64,000 bases of DNA from assembly GCF_003094615.1 (NCBI RefSeq), contig NZ_QDKO01000017.1, forward strand, positions 1 through 64,000, read 5' to 3'. A model generated the notes under the pieces. It was not told the origin of the DNA. It was given only the letters and a program-made list of their open reading frames with translations, and searched no databases. Below are positions 45,642-56,192 of this stretch, in pieces. A program made the translations under genes and the position numbers. This DNA is from Caulobacter radicis (GTDB lineage Bacteria > Pseudomonadota > Alphaproteobacteria > Caulobacterales > Caulobacteraceae). The first letter of the stretch is position 1, and every line of letters starts with the position of its first letter.

Positions 45642-45734
45642 GGCCAAAGCGATTAGCCGAGCACGCGGAACTTGAACAGGGCGTCACGACGGCAAATCCG
45701 AGGCCGCTCGTCCCCTGGTCGAAACCGGCACGAA

Positions 45735-45760
45735 AAAGCCCGCTCCGAAGAGCGGGCTTT
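45735..45760. terminator. Intrinsic terminator between ahcY and pdxY
   Basis: An 11-bp perfect stem, AAAGCCCGCTC/GAGCGGGCTTT. On the minus strand its loop reads C-TTCG-G, an exceptionally stable tetraloop, with T-rich flank on both strands. It ends the ahcY transcript 28 bp past its stop. Confidence 0.88.
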
Positions 45761-45787
45761 CCTTGGATCTGCCTGTCGGCCGATCGC

Positions 45788-47179
<1,392 letters not shown>

Positions 47180-47214
47180 GGGCGGCTCCTGGATCGGGGG
47201 AATGTCTTGACCGC

Positions 47215-47243
47215 TGTATAGCGCGGGCGGCGGACAGTGGCAA
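47215..47243 (-). promoter_or_regulatory. ahcY promoter (-35 TTGCCA, 17 bp, -10 TATACA)
   Basis: On the minus strand TTGCCA (47238-47243) and TATACA (47215-47220) are separated by exactly 17 bp, a good match for the housekeeping sigma factor. Transcription would start near 47208, leaving a leader of about 30 nt to the GTG. Confidence 0.65.
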
Positions 47244-47247
47244 ATTG

Positions 47248-47267
47248 ACATAAAGATTTCCTTATGT
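47248..47267. promoter_or_regulatory. Putative SahR-type operator upstream of ahcY
   Basis: ACATAAAGATTTCCTTATGT is a 20-bp near-perfect palindrome lying immediately upstream of the ahcY -35 box. Its form, with RGAnnTCY in the centre, resembles the operators I recall for ArsR-family SAH-responsive regulators (SahR) of methionine-cycle genes. Position next to -35 is compatible with activation or with a repressor that blocks polymerase. No regulator gene is in the window. Confidence 0.5.
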
Positions 47268-47378
47268 CCGCGAGCTCGCGAAATGGGCAGACGCAATACG
47301 CGTGACGGGAGAACTGGCGTGACCCTTGCGGACCGGGGCGGCTCTAGTGCCAATGTGGGATGTGGGGGACTATCAATC

Positions 47379-47483
47379 ATGCGCTCGCCGAGCCGGCCTT
47401 TCTTCAAGGCCTATGAAGTCGTGGCCATCGTGGCCTTCGTGATCGTGGCCGCCGTCGTCGGCAGCCTGAAACTGGTCTACTGA
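47379..47483 (+). CDS. Small membrane protein, 34 aa
   Basis: ATG at 47379 lies about 9 nt after GGGGGAC. The 34-residue product has a short basic start ([13 protein letters not shown]) and one hydrophobic helix ([21 protein letters not shown]). Codon use is consistent with a gene, and 58 bp separate it from the AsmA gene in the same direction. Probably a small single-pass membrane protein of unknown role. Confidence 0.5.
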   Translation: MRSPSRPFFKAYEVVAIVAFVIVAAVVGSLKLVY

Positions 47484-47541
47484 AACCAGCCGGACGGACC
47501 GTCCAGGGAACGGAACGCCGTTCGCCGCGCGTTGTAGACGG

Positions 47542-49632
47542 ATGCCGGAAGGTTCCGTTTCGACACCGCCGCCGCCGACCAGCCCCGGGCGCAAGCCCGG
47601 CGCCCGCTGGCGCGCCCTGCCGCGATCGGCCCGCTGGGGCATCGGCGGCGCCCTGCTGATCCTGGCGGCGGTCGTCGCCTTCTTCGTCTGGTTCGACTGG
47701 AACATGCTGCGCGGGCCGGTCGGCCGCTTCGCCTCGGCCCAGTTGAAGCGCGAGGTGCGGATCGACGGCGACCTGCGCGTCCACCCCTGGTCGTTCTCGC
47801 CCAAGGCCGAGGCCTATGGCCTGTTCCTGGGCCAGCCGGACTGGGCGCCCAAGACCGGTCCCCAGGCCGGCCACATGGCCCGCGTCGACCGGGTGGCGGT
47901 GCAGATCAAGCTGCTGCCGCTGCTGAAGGGCGACGTCATCCTGCCGCTGGTGGCGGTCGACCGCCCCGACGTGCGGCTGCTGCGCGAGGCCTCGGGCCGC
48001 GCCAACTGGACCTTCGGCGATCCGAACAAGAAGCGCGCCAAGCCGCTGAAGCTGCCGGCCATCCAGCACTTCGTGATCAACGAGGGCGCCCTGCGGGTCG
48101 AGGATCGCCAGCGCGACGTGCTGTTCACCGGCACGGTCAGCTCCAACGAACACGCCAGCGGCGACGGCAAGGGCCGCTTCGTGCTGGAGGGCAAGGGCAC
48201 ATACAATCGCTCGCCGTTCCTGGCGCGGGTGACGGGCGGGCCGCTGCTGAACATCTCGCCCAACCGGCCCTACCCGTTCGACGCCGAGGTCAGCGCCGGC
48301 GCGACGCGGGTGTCGGCCGAGGGCTCGATCACCAAGCCGTTCGATCTGGGCCGGTTCGAAAGCAACCTGACCGTGGCGGGCAGCGACCTCAACCGCCTCT
48401 ATGGCCTCACGGGCCTGACCCTGCCCAATACCCCGCCCTACAAGATCAGCGGCCACCTGACCCGCAAGGGCGGCCGGTTCGACTTCCAGAAGTTCTCCGG
48501 CCGCATCGGCGACAGCGACGTCAACGGCGACCTCTTCGTGCTGGTCGACCGCGAGCGGCCCTACTTGGAGGCCGACCTCCGCTCCAAGCGCCTGGACTTC
48601 GACGACCTGGGCAGCCTGGTCGGCGCCGCCCCGGCCACCGGTCGCGGCGAGACCGCCTCGGCCGGCCAGAAGGTCGAGGCCGGCCAGCGCGAGGCCACCG
48701 GCCGCATCCTGCCCGACGCCACCTTGCAGACCGACCGCGTGCGGGCCATGGACGCCAAGGTCACCTACCGCGCCCTGGCGGTGAACGCCCCCAACCTGCC
48801 GCTGCAGAAGGTCCGGCTGGACCTGACGCTGGACAAGGGCGTGCTGAACATGGACCCCATCGCCTTCACCTTCTCGCGCGGCGACCTGGCCGGCAAGGTG
48901 CGGCTGGACGCGCGGCCCAACACGCCCGTCACCGACCTTGATCTGCGCCTGACCAACGCCAAGCTGGAGGACTTCATTCCACTGAAGACCGCCGGAAAGC
49001 CGGCCATCGAGGGCGGCATCGTGGCGCGGGCCAAGCTGCGCGGGGTCGGCAATTCGGTGCACCGGGCGGCGGCCTCGTCGAACGGAACGGTGACCCTGGT
49101 CGCGCCCAAGGGCCAGGTGCGCCAGGCCTTCGCCGAGCTGCTGGGCGTCAACGCGTCCAAGGGCCTGCTGATGCTGCTGTCAAAGGACACCAAGGAGACC
49201 AGCCTGCGCTGCGCCGTGGCCAGCTTCGACGTCAGGGACGGCGTCATGCGGGCCGACAAGATCATCGCCGACACCGGCGTCGTGGTGGCCAAGGGCGAGG
49301 GCACGATCAACCTGAAGACCGAGCGCCTGGACCTGCGCATCGAGGGCGACAGCAAGAAGCCGCGCCTGGTGCGCCTGTTCATCCCGATCGAGATCAAGGG
49401 TCCGCTGGGCAAGCCCGATATCGATCTTCAGCCCGGCGGCGCCATCGCCCAGGGCGGCGTGGCCGCGGCGCTGGGCTCGCTGCTCAGCCCCCTGGCGGCC
49501 ATCCTGCCGTTCGTCACCCCCGGCCTGGAAAAGGACGCCGACTGCGCGTCCCTGGTGGCCGAGGCCCGCGGCGACGGCGTGGCGGTGCGCACCACCCAGA
49601 CGACACAGGCCAAGCCGAAGAAGGGCGAGTAG
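47542..49632 (+). CDS. AsmA family protein
   Basis: This 696-residue protein has one N-terminal membrane helix (residues about 34-54, IGGALLILAAVVAFFVWFDWN). A long periplasmic beta-rich region of the AsmA/TamB kind follows, with REVRIDGDLRVHPWSFSPKAEAYGL at the start and an AsmA-2-like second half (GVLNMDPIAFTFSRGDLAGKVRLDARP, LDLRIEGDSKKPRLVRL). AsmA-like proteins are thought to move phospholipids between membranes. It converges on the CYTH-CHAD gene with 9 bp between stops. Confidence 0.92.
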   Translation: MPEGSVSTPPPPTSPGRKPGARWRALPRSARWGIGGALLILAAVVAFFVWFDWNMLRGPVGRFASAQLKREVRIDGDLRVHPWSFSPKAEAYGLFLGQPDWAPKTGPQAGHMARVDRVAVQIKLLPLLKGDVILPLVAVDRPDVRLLREASGRANWTFGDPNKKRAKPLKLPAIQHFVINEGALRVEDRQRDVLFTGTVSSNEHASGDGKGRFVLEGKGTYNRSPFLARVTGGPLLNISPNRPYPFDAEVSAGATRVSAEGSITKPFDLGRFESNLTVAGSDLNRLYGLTGLTLPNTPPYKISGHLTRKGGRFDFQKFSGRIGDSDVNGDLFVLVDRERPYLEADLRSKRLDFDDLGSLVGAAPATGRGETASAGQKVEAGQREATGRILPDATLQTDRVRAMDAKVTYRALAVNAPNLPLQKVRLDLTLDKGVLNMDPIAFTFSRGDLAGKVRLDARPNTPVTDLDLRLTNAKLEDFIPLKTAGKPAIEGGIVARAKLRGVGNSVHRAAASSNGTVTLVAPKGQVRQAFAELLGVNASKGLLMLLSKDTKETSLRCAVASFDVRDGVMRADKIIADTGVVVAKGEGTINLKTERLDLRIEGDSKKPRLVRLFIPIEIKGPLGKPDIDLQPGGAIAQGGVAAALGSLLSPLAAILPFVTPGLEKDADCASLVAEARGDGVAVRTTQTTQAKPKKGE

Positions 49633-49641
49633 CCCGGCGCC

Positions 49642-51135
49642 TCACCAGAACGGCTTGAGGTCCTTCATCTCCGACAGCGCGGCCTTGGCCTCGCGCATCA
49701 GCTTGTGGGTCGCTTCGGGCGCCGTCGACAGGGCCCCGGCGGCGTAGGCGGCCTGGGGGTCGCCGTCGGCCAGGGCCGCGTCGCGGGCCAGGCTCGCGCC
49801 CAGCGTCTGGTCGTTGAGCCCGCCCAGCGTATCCTGCAGGTCGCGGGCGGCGGCCGACCACCGCTCCAGCCGCTTGGGATGGTCGGGGAACAGCGGGGCC
49901 AGGGCGTCGATGGCGTAGCGCAGACCCTTGCCGCGGATGCGCAGGCGATGGCGGTCCTCGGCGTCGAGCGTCTCCAGGTGTTCGCCGCGCTTGAGCACGT
50001 CCTTCGACAGCGCCCTGAGCCGGTCGGCCGCGAAGGCCTTGGCGGGGGTTCCCCGCGTCTCGGCCCGCTCGGGATCGGCCAGCCAGTCGCCGGCCTCCAG
50101 CCAGGCGGCGATATCCAGCGCCAGCGGGCCGAAGCGGCCAGGCGCGGCGGCGTCCAGGGCGCGGGCGTAGGCCGCCTGCTGGGCCTCGACCAGGGCCTTG
50201 CCCAGCGCGGCCAGACCCTCGACGGGCTGCGGGTCGGCCTCGACGGCCGGACGCCAGGTCCCGGCGATGTAGACGTCGAGGTCGCGGGCCGGCCCAAGCG
50301 CGTCGGCCATGACCTTCAGCGCGTCCGATGCCGGCGTCGCCGCCAGCCTGCCGGTGACGGGACGGAACAGCTTGAAGAGCGCCCGCAGACGGCGGGCGGC
50401 GACGCGCAGTTCGTGCAGCGCCTCGGGACCGGGCAGGTCGACCAGGGCCTCGGCGGCGACGCACAGGCGGCCCAGCGCGGTGTTGCCCAGGGCCTGGAAG
50501 GCCTCGGCGGCGGTCATGCCGCGGGTCAGGACGGCGGCTTCGCGGCGGGCGCCGGGCGCTTCGCCCAGGGCCAGGGCGTAGCCGCGCTCGGCCTTGCTGA
50601 CCAGGGACAGGCGCAGCGGCGCGTGGGCCATCAGGTCGCGGGCCAGGTCGAACAGGGCGGCGGGCTCGCCGGTCTTGAGTTCCAGTTCGAGTTCGTTGAC
50701 GGCGGCGCGGTCGGTCCCGGCCTGCAGCTCGCCGCGATCCAGCGCCGCCTCGATCACCGCGCCGGCGTGCTCCACCAGGCGCAGGGTGCGCTCGACCTTG
50801 GCGGCGAAGACTGGGGCCAGGACGTCGCCGTTGACGATGCGGCCGGCCGGGGTCTGGTCCAGCAGGTCGCGGTCGGGACCGGGACCCGAAACGGGCGCCT
50901 CCCACTCGCCGCGAGCGAAGACGCCGCCGGCCGAGGCCGATTTCAGGGTCTGCTTGCGGCCGCCGTCGCCGTCGCGCACCCGCAGGCCGAAGCCCGCCCG
51001 GCGCAGGGCGTGGTCGGCGGTGTCGTAATAGGTGGCGTCGAGCCGGCGCACCGCGCCGTCAGCGCCCAGCCGGGCCAGGATCGCGTCGGAAGCCTCCGGG
51101 GCGATCAGGAACTTCAGTTCGATTTCGCGGTCCAT
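49642..51135 (-). CDS. CYTH and CHAD domain protein (inorganic triphosphatase-like)
   Basis: This 497-residue protein starts with a CYTH domain marked by E4-I-E-L-K8 (MDREIELKFLI) and runs to about residue 200. A helical CHAD domain follows, with conserved histidines and arginines (ALHELRVAARRLRALFKLFRP, RHRLRIRGKGLRYAIDALAPL). CYTH hydrolyses tripolyphosphate; CHAD binds polyphosphate granules. The ATG at 51135 makes the ExExK motif N-terminal. It is divergent from bioB. Confidence 0.93.
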   Translation of the reverse strand: MDREIELKFLIAPEASDAILARLGADGAVRRLDATYYDTADHALRRAGFGLRVRDGDGGRKQTLKSASAGGVFARGEWEAPVSGPGPDRDLLDQTPAGRIVNGDVLAPVFAAKVERTLRLVEHAGAVIEAALDRGELQAGTDRAAVNELELELKTGEPAALFDLARDLMAHAPLRLSLVSKAERGYALALGEAPGARREAAVLTRGMTAAEAFQALGNTALGRLCVAAEALVDLPGPEALHELRVAARRLRALFKLFRPVTGRLAATPASDALKVMADALGPARDLDVYIAGTWRPAVEADPQPVEGLAALGKALVEAQQAAYARALDAAAPGRFGPLALDIAAWLEAGDWLADPERAETRGTPAKAFAADRLRALSKDVLKRGEHLETLDAEDRHRLRIRGKGLRYAIDALAPLFPDHPKRLERWSAAARDLQDTLGGLNDQTLGASLARDAALADGDPQAAYAAGALSTAPEATHKLMREAKAALSEMKDLKPFW

Positions 51136-51242
51136 GATCCGACTATAACCACCCTGCAGGCGTTTGGCTTCCGCAACGCAACATCGTGCGGATGCGCGGG
51201 CCGTCTTGCCATTCTGATCGCCCAAGTTCAAACCTGCGCGCC

Positions 51243-52271
51243 ATGACGCCGATCAACATCTCCGCACAGCCCCGCCACGACTGGACCCTCGAGCAGGTCG
51301 AGGCGCTGTTCGCCCTGCCGTTCATGGAGCTGGTGTTCGAGGCCGCGCGCGTGCACCGCGCCTGGTTCGACCCCTCCGAGATGCAGCTGTCGCAGCTGCT
51401 GTCGGTCAAGACCGGCGGCTGCGCCGAGAACTGCGGCTATTGCAGCCAGAGCGCCCACTTCAAGACCGGCCTGAAGGCCGAGAAGCTGATGGAGCCGGCC
51501 GTGGTCATCGCCAAGGCCAAGGCCGCCCGCGACGGCGGCGCCCAACGCTTCTGCATGGGCGCGGCCTGGCGCGAGCTGAAGGACCGCGACCTGCCCAAGC
51601 TGGCCGAAATGATCGGCGGGGTGAAGGCCCTGGGCCTGGAGACCTGCGCGACCCTGGGGATGCTGACCGCGCAGCAGGCCAAGCAGCTGAAGGACGCCGG
51701 CCTCGACTACTACAACCACAACCTCGACACCGGCCCCGACTACTACAAGGACGTGGTGACGACCCGCACCTACCAGGAGCGCCTCGACACCCTGGCCTAT
51801 GTGCGCGACGCGGGCATGAGCACCTGCTGCGGCGGCATCGTCGGCATGGGCGAGACCCGTCGCGACCGCGCCGGCCTGCTGCACCAGCTGGCCACCCTGC
51901 CGGCCCACCCCGACAGCCTGCCGATCAACGGCCTGGTGCCGATCAGCGGCACCCCGCTGGGCGACCAGATCCTGGCCGAGGGCGAAAAAGCGATCGACTC
52001 CATCGAGTTCGTCCGCACCATCGCGGTCGCCCGCATCGTCTGCCCCAAGGCCATGGTCCGCCTGTCGGCCGGCCGCGAGGGCATGAACCGCGAGCTGCAG
52101 GCCCTGTGCTTCCTGGCCGGCGCCAACTCGATCTTCGTCGGCGGCAAGCTGCTGACCACGCCGCTGCCCGACATGGACGACGACAGCCGCCTGTTCCACG
52201 ACCTCGACCTCAAGCCGATGGTCATGGTGAAGGCCGAGGTGGCGGCTCCCGAAGCGGTGCCGGCGGAATAG
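51243..52271 (+). CDS. bioB: Biotin synthase
   Basis: This 342-residue radical SAM enzyme inserts sulfur into dethiobiotin, the last step of biotin synthesis. The SAM-binding [4Fe-4S] cysteines are C60, C64 and C67 ([13 protein letters not shown]). Other BioB blocks are [42 protein letters not shown] and [14 protein letters not shown]. The ATG at 51243 follows the family start. The rest of the bio pathway is not in this window. A repeat and a hairpin follow the gene. Confidence 0.96.
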   Translation: MTPINISAQPRHDWTLEQVEALFALPFMELVFEAARVHRAWFDPSEMQLSQLLSVKTGGCAENCGYCSQSAHFKTGLKAEKLMEPAVVIAKAKAARDGGAQRFCMGAAWRELKDRDLPKLAEMIGGVKALGLETCATLGMLTAQQAKQLKDAGLDYYNHNLDTGPDYYKDVVTTRTYQERLDTLAYVRDAGMSTCCGGIVGMGETRRDRAGLLHQLATLPAHPDSLPINGLVPISGTPLGDQILAEGEKAIDSIEFVRTIAVARIVCPKAMVRLSAGREGMNRELQALCFLAGANSIFVGGKLLTTPLPDMDDDSRLFHDLDLKPMVMVKAEVAAPEAVPAE

Positions 52272-52295
52272 GCCTGCGGCTCTCTTCTTCCGTAA

Positions 52296-52383
52296 AATCC
52301 CCGCGAAATCGGGGACCCAGGTGTTTTGTCGTCGAGCGCCGTGGGTTGCAGAAAAAGCCTGGGTCCCCGCTTTCGCGGGGATT
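52296..52383. repeat. Palindromic element, AATCCCCGCGAAA type
   Basis: Arms of about 26 bp (AATCCCCGCGAAATCGGGGA plus CCCAGG, and the complement CCTGGG plus TCCCCGCTTTCGCGGGGATT) enclose 36 bp. Each arm is itself a hairpin of CCCCGCGA/TCGGGG type. It lies 24 bp after the bioB stop and is a fourth repeat class in the window. Confidence 0.87.
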
Positions 52384-52459
52384 GGGCGGGATGTGCGATC
52401 AAGCCCTCATCTTTCTGGACGAAATTTAATGAAGGCGGGCCCGGCGCTCGCTTGTCCCG

Positions 52460-52498
52460 GATGCCCCGCAACCTATGGTGCGGGGCATCTTCGCTTTT
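52460..52498 (+). terminator. Terminator-like hairpin in the M16 peptidase leader
   Basis: An 11-bp perfect stem (GATGCCCCGCA, 8-base loop, TGCGGGGCATC) is followed by TTCGCTTTT, and ends only about 30 bp before the peptidase start codon. It could end bioB transcription or act as an attenuator for the peptidase gene. Confidence 0.72.
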
Positions 52499-52524
52499 AC
52501 GCGAAAACCTATTCGGGGCTCTTC

Positions 52525-55278
52525 ATGAAGCTGTTCGCCTCCGCCGCCGTCGCGGCGTTGCTCCTCGCCAACCCGGTGCTCGCGCAAGCCGCACCCAAGC
52601 CTGCCGCGAAAGTCACCGGCCAGCTGGCCCAGCTGCCCAGCGTCGACATTCCCTATACGAAGTTCACCCTGGCCAACGGCCTGACCGTGATCGTCCACGA
52701 GGACCACAAGGCCCCGATCGTGGCGGTCAACATCTGGTACCATGTCGGTTCGAAGAACGAGCCCAAGGGCCGCACGGGCTTTGCCCACCTGTTCGAACAC
52801 CTGATGTTCAACGGCTCGGAGAACTTCAACGACGACTGGTTCAAGGCGCTGGAGAAGCTGGGCGCCACCGACATGAACGGCACCACCAGCGAAGACCGCA
52901 CCAACTACTTCCAGAACGTGCCGACCGCGGCGCTGGACCAGGTGCTGTGGCTCGAGAGCGACCGCATGGGCCACCTCGTCGGCGCCATCGACAAGGCCAA
53001 GCTCGACGAGCAGCGCGGCGTCGTCCAGAACGAGAAGCGCCAGGGCGAGAACCAGCCCTACGGCAAGGTCTGGGACGTGATCACCGCCAGCACCTACGAC
53101 GCCGACCACCCCTACGGCCACACGGTGATCGGCGAGATGGCCGATCTGGACGCGGCCTCGCTGGACGACGTCAAGACCTGGTTCAAGACCTATTACGGCC
53201 CGGCCAACGCCACCCTGGTCCTGGCCGGCGACATCACCCCCGCCGAAGCCAAGGCCAAGGTCGAGAAGTACTTCGGCGACATCCCCTCGGGTCCGCCGAT
53301 CGCCCGCCAGAAGGCCTGGACGGCCAAGCGCACCGGCAGCCAGCGCGCCGAGATGCAGGACCGCGTGCCGCAGACCCGGATCTACAAGATCTGGAACGTG
53401 CCGGGCTACGGCACGGCCGAGTCCGACTACCTGGCCCTGCTGGGCGACGTGCTGGTCTCGGACAAGACCTCGCGGCTCTACCAGCGCCTGGTCTATACCG
53501 ACCAGACCGCGGTCAATGTCGGGGCCGGCGTCAACGAGAGCGAGATCGGCAGCCAGTTCATGGTCACCATCACCGTCAAGCCGGGCGGCGACCCGGCGGC
53601 GGTGGAAAAGGCCTTCGACGAAGAATTCCAGCGCCTGCTGCGCGACGGGCCCACGCCCGAGGAAGTGGCCAAGGTCCGCACGCTGAGCCTGTCGAACTTC
53701 GTGCGCGGGGTCGAGCGCATCGGCGGCTTCGGCGGCAAGTCCGACATCCTGGCCGAGAGCCAAGTCTATCTGGGCTCGCCCGACGCCTACAAGACGAGCC
53801 TGGAGCGCATCCGCGGGGCCACCGCGGCCCAGTTGCAGGCGGCCGGCAAGGCCTGGCTGACCGACGGCGACTTCACCCTGACCGTGACGCCGTTCCCGAC
53901 CTACACGACCACCGCCGGCGTCGACCGCAAGACCATGCCCGAGGTCGGCCCGACCAAGGCCCCGGCCTTCGTCAAGCTCGAGCGCGCCACCCTGTCGAAC
54001 GGGATCAAGGTGATCCTGGCCGAGCGCCACGAGACGCCGCAGATCCAGCTCAGCATGCTGTTCGACGCCGGCGTGGCCGCCAGCGCCGGCGACAAGGCCG
54101 GCCTGACGGGCGTGACCACCAGCATGCTGACCGAGGGCACGACGCACCGCGACGGCCTGACCATCAGCCGCGAACTGGCCCAACTGGGCGCGGGCATCGG
54201 CTCGGGCAGCGGCCTGGACTTCACCTCGGTGTCGCTCAACACCCTGACCACCACCCTCGATCCGGCCCTGGCGATCTATGCCGACGTGCTGCAGAACCCG
54301 GCCTTCAAGCCCGAGGATCTGGACCGCTTCAAGAAGCAGAACATCGCCGGCATCCAGCAGGCCAAGCAGAACCCGCAGGCGATGTCGAACCGCGTCTTGC
54401 CGGTGTTGGCCTACGGCGCCGGCTCGCCTTACGGCCAGCTGACCACCGAGGCCTCGATCGCCTCGATCACCCGCGACGACGTCGTGCGCTTCCAGAAGAC
54501 CTGGCTGCAGCCGCAGGGCGCGACCCTGGTGGTGGTCGGCGACACCACCCTGGAACAGCTGCTGCCCAAGCTTGAAGCCCAGCTTGGCGGCTGGAAGGGC
54601 GCGCAGGGCAAGACCAAGCCTCCGGTGCAGTCGACCCCGGGCAAGGGCGCGGTCTATCTGATCGACAAGCCCGGGGCCCAGCAGTCGGTGATCGCTGCCG
54701 GCAATCTGGTCCCGCCGCGCGACCCGAACGACCAGGCCGCGCTGGACGCCTTCAACAGCGTGTTCGGCGGCGACTTCGTCTCGCGCCTGAACATGAACCT
54801 GCGCGAGGACAAGCACTGGTCGTACGGCGCCGTCTCGGGCATCCGCGACGCCCGCGGCTCGCGCCTGTTCCTGCTCCGCGCGCCGGTGCAGACCGACAAG
54901 ACCGCCGAGTCGTTCACCGAGGCCCGCAAGGAGCTGACCGACATCATCGGTCCGCGCCCGGTGACCCCGGCCGAACTGGCCAAGGCCCAGAACAGCCTGA
55001 CCCTGTCGATGCCCGGCAACTGGGAGACCGGCGGGGCCGTGGCCGACTCCATCGGCGAACTGGTCAACTACGGCCTGCCCGACAGCTATTTCGACGAATA
55101 TCCGGCCGACGTGCGGGCGGTGAGCGTCGAAAGCGCCACGGCCGCCGCCAGGAAGGTGATCAAGCCGGACGAACTGGTCTGGGTGATCGTCGGCGATCGC
55201 GCCGTGATCGAACCCAAGCTCAAGGCCCTGAAGCTCGACATCAAGGTGATCGACGCCGACGGCAAGCCGGCCCAGTAG
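52525..55278 (+). CDS. M16 family metallopeptidase, two-domain, exported
   Basis: This 917-residue protein has a signal peptide (MKLFASAAVAALLLANPVLAQA, cleavage near residue 20) and two pitrilysin-type halves. The first has the zinc motif H88-L-F-E91-H92 (FAHLFEHLMF) and a downstream NEKRQ glutamate; the second (from about residue 475) starts LSNGIKVILAERHETPQIQLSMLFDAGV but lacks HxxEH, as usual for the inactive half. It is probably periplasmic and degrades peptides. The start is placed at the signal peptide; upstream in-frame codons overlap the hairpin. Confidence 0.93.
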   Translation: MKLFASAAVAALLLANPVLAQAAPKPAAKVTGQLAQLPSVDIPYTKFTLANGLTVIVHEDHKAPIVAVNIWYHVGSKNEPKGRTGFAHLFEHLMFNGSENFNDDWFKALEKLGATDMNGTTSEDRTNYFQNVPTAALDQVLWLESDRMGHLVGAIDKAKLDEQRGVVQNEKRQGENQPYGKVWDVITASTYDADHPYGHTVIGEMADLDAASLDDVKTWFKTYYGPANATLVLAGDITPAEAKAKVEKYFGDIPSGPPIARQKAWTAKRTGSQRAEMQDRVPQTRIYKIWNVPGYGTAESDYLALLGDVLVSDKTSRLYQRLVYTDQTAVNVGAGVNESEIGSQFMVTITVKPGGDPAAVEKAFDEEFQRLLRDGPTPEEVAKVRTLSLSNFVRGVERIGGFGGKSDILAESQVYLGSPDAYKTSLERIRGATAAQLQAAGKAWLTDGDFTLTVTPFPTYTTTAGVDRKTMPEVGPTKAPAFVKLERATLSNGIKVILAERHETPQIQLSMLFDAGVAASAGDKAGLTGVTTSMLTEGTTHRDGLTISRELAQLGAGIGSGSGLDFTSVSLNTLTTTLDPALAIYADVLQNPAFKPEDLDRFKKQNIAGIQQAKQNPQAMSNRVLPVLAYGAGSPYGQLTTEASIASITRDDVVRFQKTWLQPQGATLVVVGDTTLEQLLPKLEAQLGGWKGAQGKTKPPVQSTPGKGAVYLIDKPGAQQSVIAAGNLVPPRDPNDQAALDAFNSVFGGDFVSRLNMNLREDKHWSYGAVSGIRDARGSRLFLLRAPVQTDKTAESFTEARKELTDIIGPRPVTPAELAKAQNSLTLSMPGNWETGGAVADSIGELVNYGLPDSYFDEYPADVRAVSVESATAAARKVIKPDELVWVIVGDRAVIEPKLKALKLDIKVIDADGKPAQ

Positions 55279-55301
55279 GGCTGATCGAAACGACAGATGC
55301 G

Positions 55302-55329
55302 AAGGGCGGTCCTCACGGGCCGCCCTTTT
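55302..55329 (+). terminator. Intrinsic terminator after M16 peptidase gene
   Basis: An 11-bp stem with one G-T pair (AAGGGCGGTCC, loop TCAC, GGGCCGCCCTT) followed by TTCGTTT, starting 24 bp past the stop. Confidence 0.87.
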
Positions 55330-55391
55330 CGTTTGGCTAGAGGCGCGGGCGCCGCGATAAGCCGCCAGACAGTCCGACCAGGAGACGCGCC

Positions 55392-56177
55392 ATGCAGCAG
55401 CCGACCGAGATCATCGTCCTCAGCGACGGCCCGGCCAACGTCATCGAAGGCGCCTGGCCCGACCGCACGATCGATGTGGTCACGCGCGCCGAACTACACG
55501 CCTTCCGCGTCGAGGCTCCCAAGGGCCGGGTTCTGGTCTGCGCCGGCGGCGGCTATCTGCGGCTGATGCACGACCGCGAGGGCGTCGAGGCGGCGCTGTG
55601 GCTGAACGGACTGGGCTACGACGCCTATGTGCTGGCCCATCGCCTGCCGGGCGCGGCGAGCCCGGACGGGGTCTGGCCCTTCGACATCGCCCTGACCGAC
55701 GGCCTCTCGGCGCTTGAGGCGATCCCCACCGACCTGCCGAGCTTCGTGCTGGGCCTGTCGTCGGGCGGCCACCTGGCCGGGACCCTGGCCTGCCAGAAGG
55801 CTGCGGACCTTGCCGGCGTGCTGATCACCTATGCCCCGATCAACGCCAACCACCGCGACTACAAGGCCCCGGCCGGCAAGCCCGACTATCCGCCCGTGGA
55901 AAAGCAGGCCTTCTACGACGCCTGGCCGATCGGCATCGCGGCGCAGCCGCACGGCGTGCCGGCCTGCCCGGTGTTCCTGGCCTACGCCCTGCTCGACGAG
56001 GTGGTGCCGGTCGAGCATGCGCTGAACTTCATCACGACCGCCCGCGACCTGAAGCTGGATCTCGACGCCCACGTCTTCGGCCAGGCCCCGCACGGCTTCG
56101 CCCTGCGCGAGTTGGCGGGCACGCATGGAGCGTGGCCGGAGCTGGCGGCGCGGTGGATGACGGCGAAGGCGGGGTAG
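55392..56177 (+). CDS. Alpha/beta hydrolase (esterase-like)
   Basis: This 261-residue alpha/beta hydrolase has the nucleophile elbow G121-L-S123-S-G125 (VLGLSSGGHLAGTLA), an acid residue in YALLDEVVP near 205 and the catalytic histidine in APHGFALRE near 231. The oxyanion region AGGGYLRL replaces the common HGGG. It resembles the acetyl-xylan-esterase or lipase-like group (BD-FAE type). No signal peptide is present. The substrate is unknown. Confidence 0.87.
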   Translation: MQQPTEIIVLSDGPANVIEGAWPDRTIDVVTRAELHAFRVEAPKGRVLVCAGGGYLRLMHDREGVEAALWLNGLGYDAYVLAHRLPGAASPDGVWPFDIALTDGLSALEAIPTDLPSFVLGLSSGGHLAGTLACQKAADLAGVLITYAPINANHRDYKAPAGKPDYPPVEKQAFYDAWPIGIAAQPHGVPACPVFLAYALLDEVVPVEHALNFITTARDLKLDLDAHVFGQAPHGFALRELAGTHGAWPELAARWMTAKAG

Positions 56178-56192
56178 AGGCTCGCCCCCCAA

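Noticed and set aside
47180-47300. SAH or SAM riboswitch upstream of ahcY
   Set aside because: The predicted transcript leader is only about 30 nt, too short, and no conserved riboswitch core is visible. The palindrome there lies upstream of the promoter.
52426-54816. Long antisense open frame opposite the M16 peptidase
   Set aside because: Same reason: the plus strand has a signal peptide, HxxEH motif and full pitrilysin architecture, while the antisense product has no recognisable motif.
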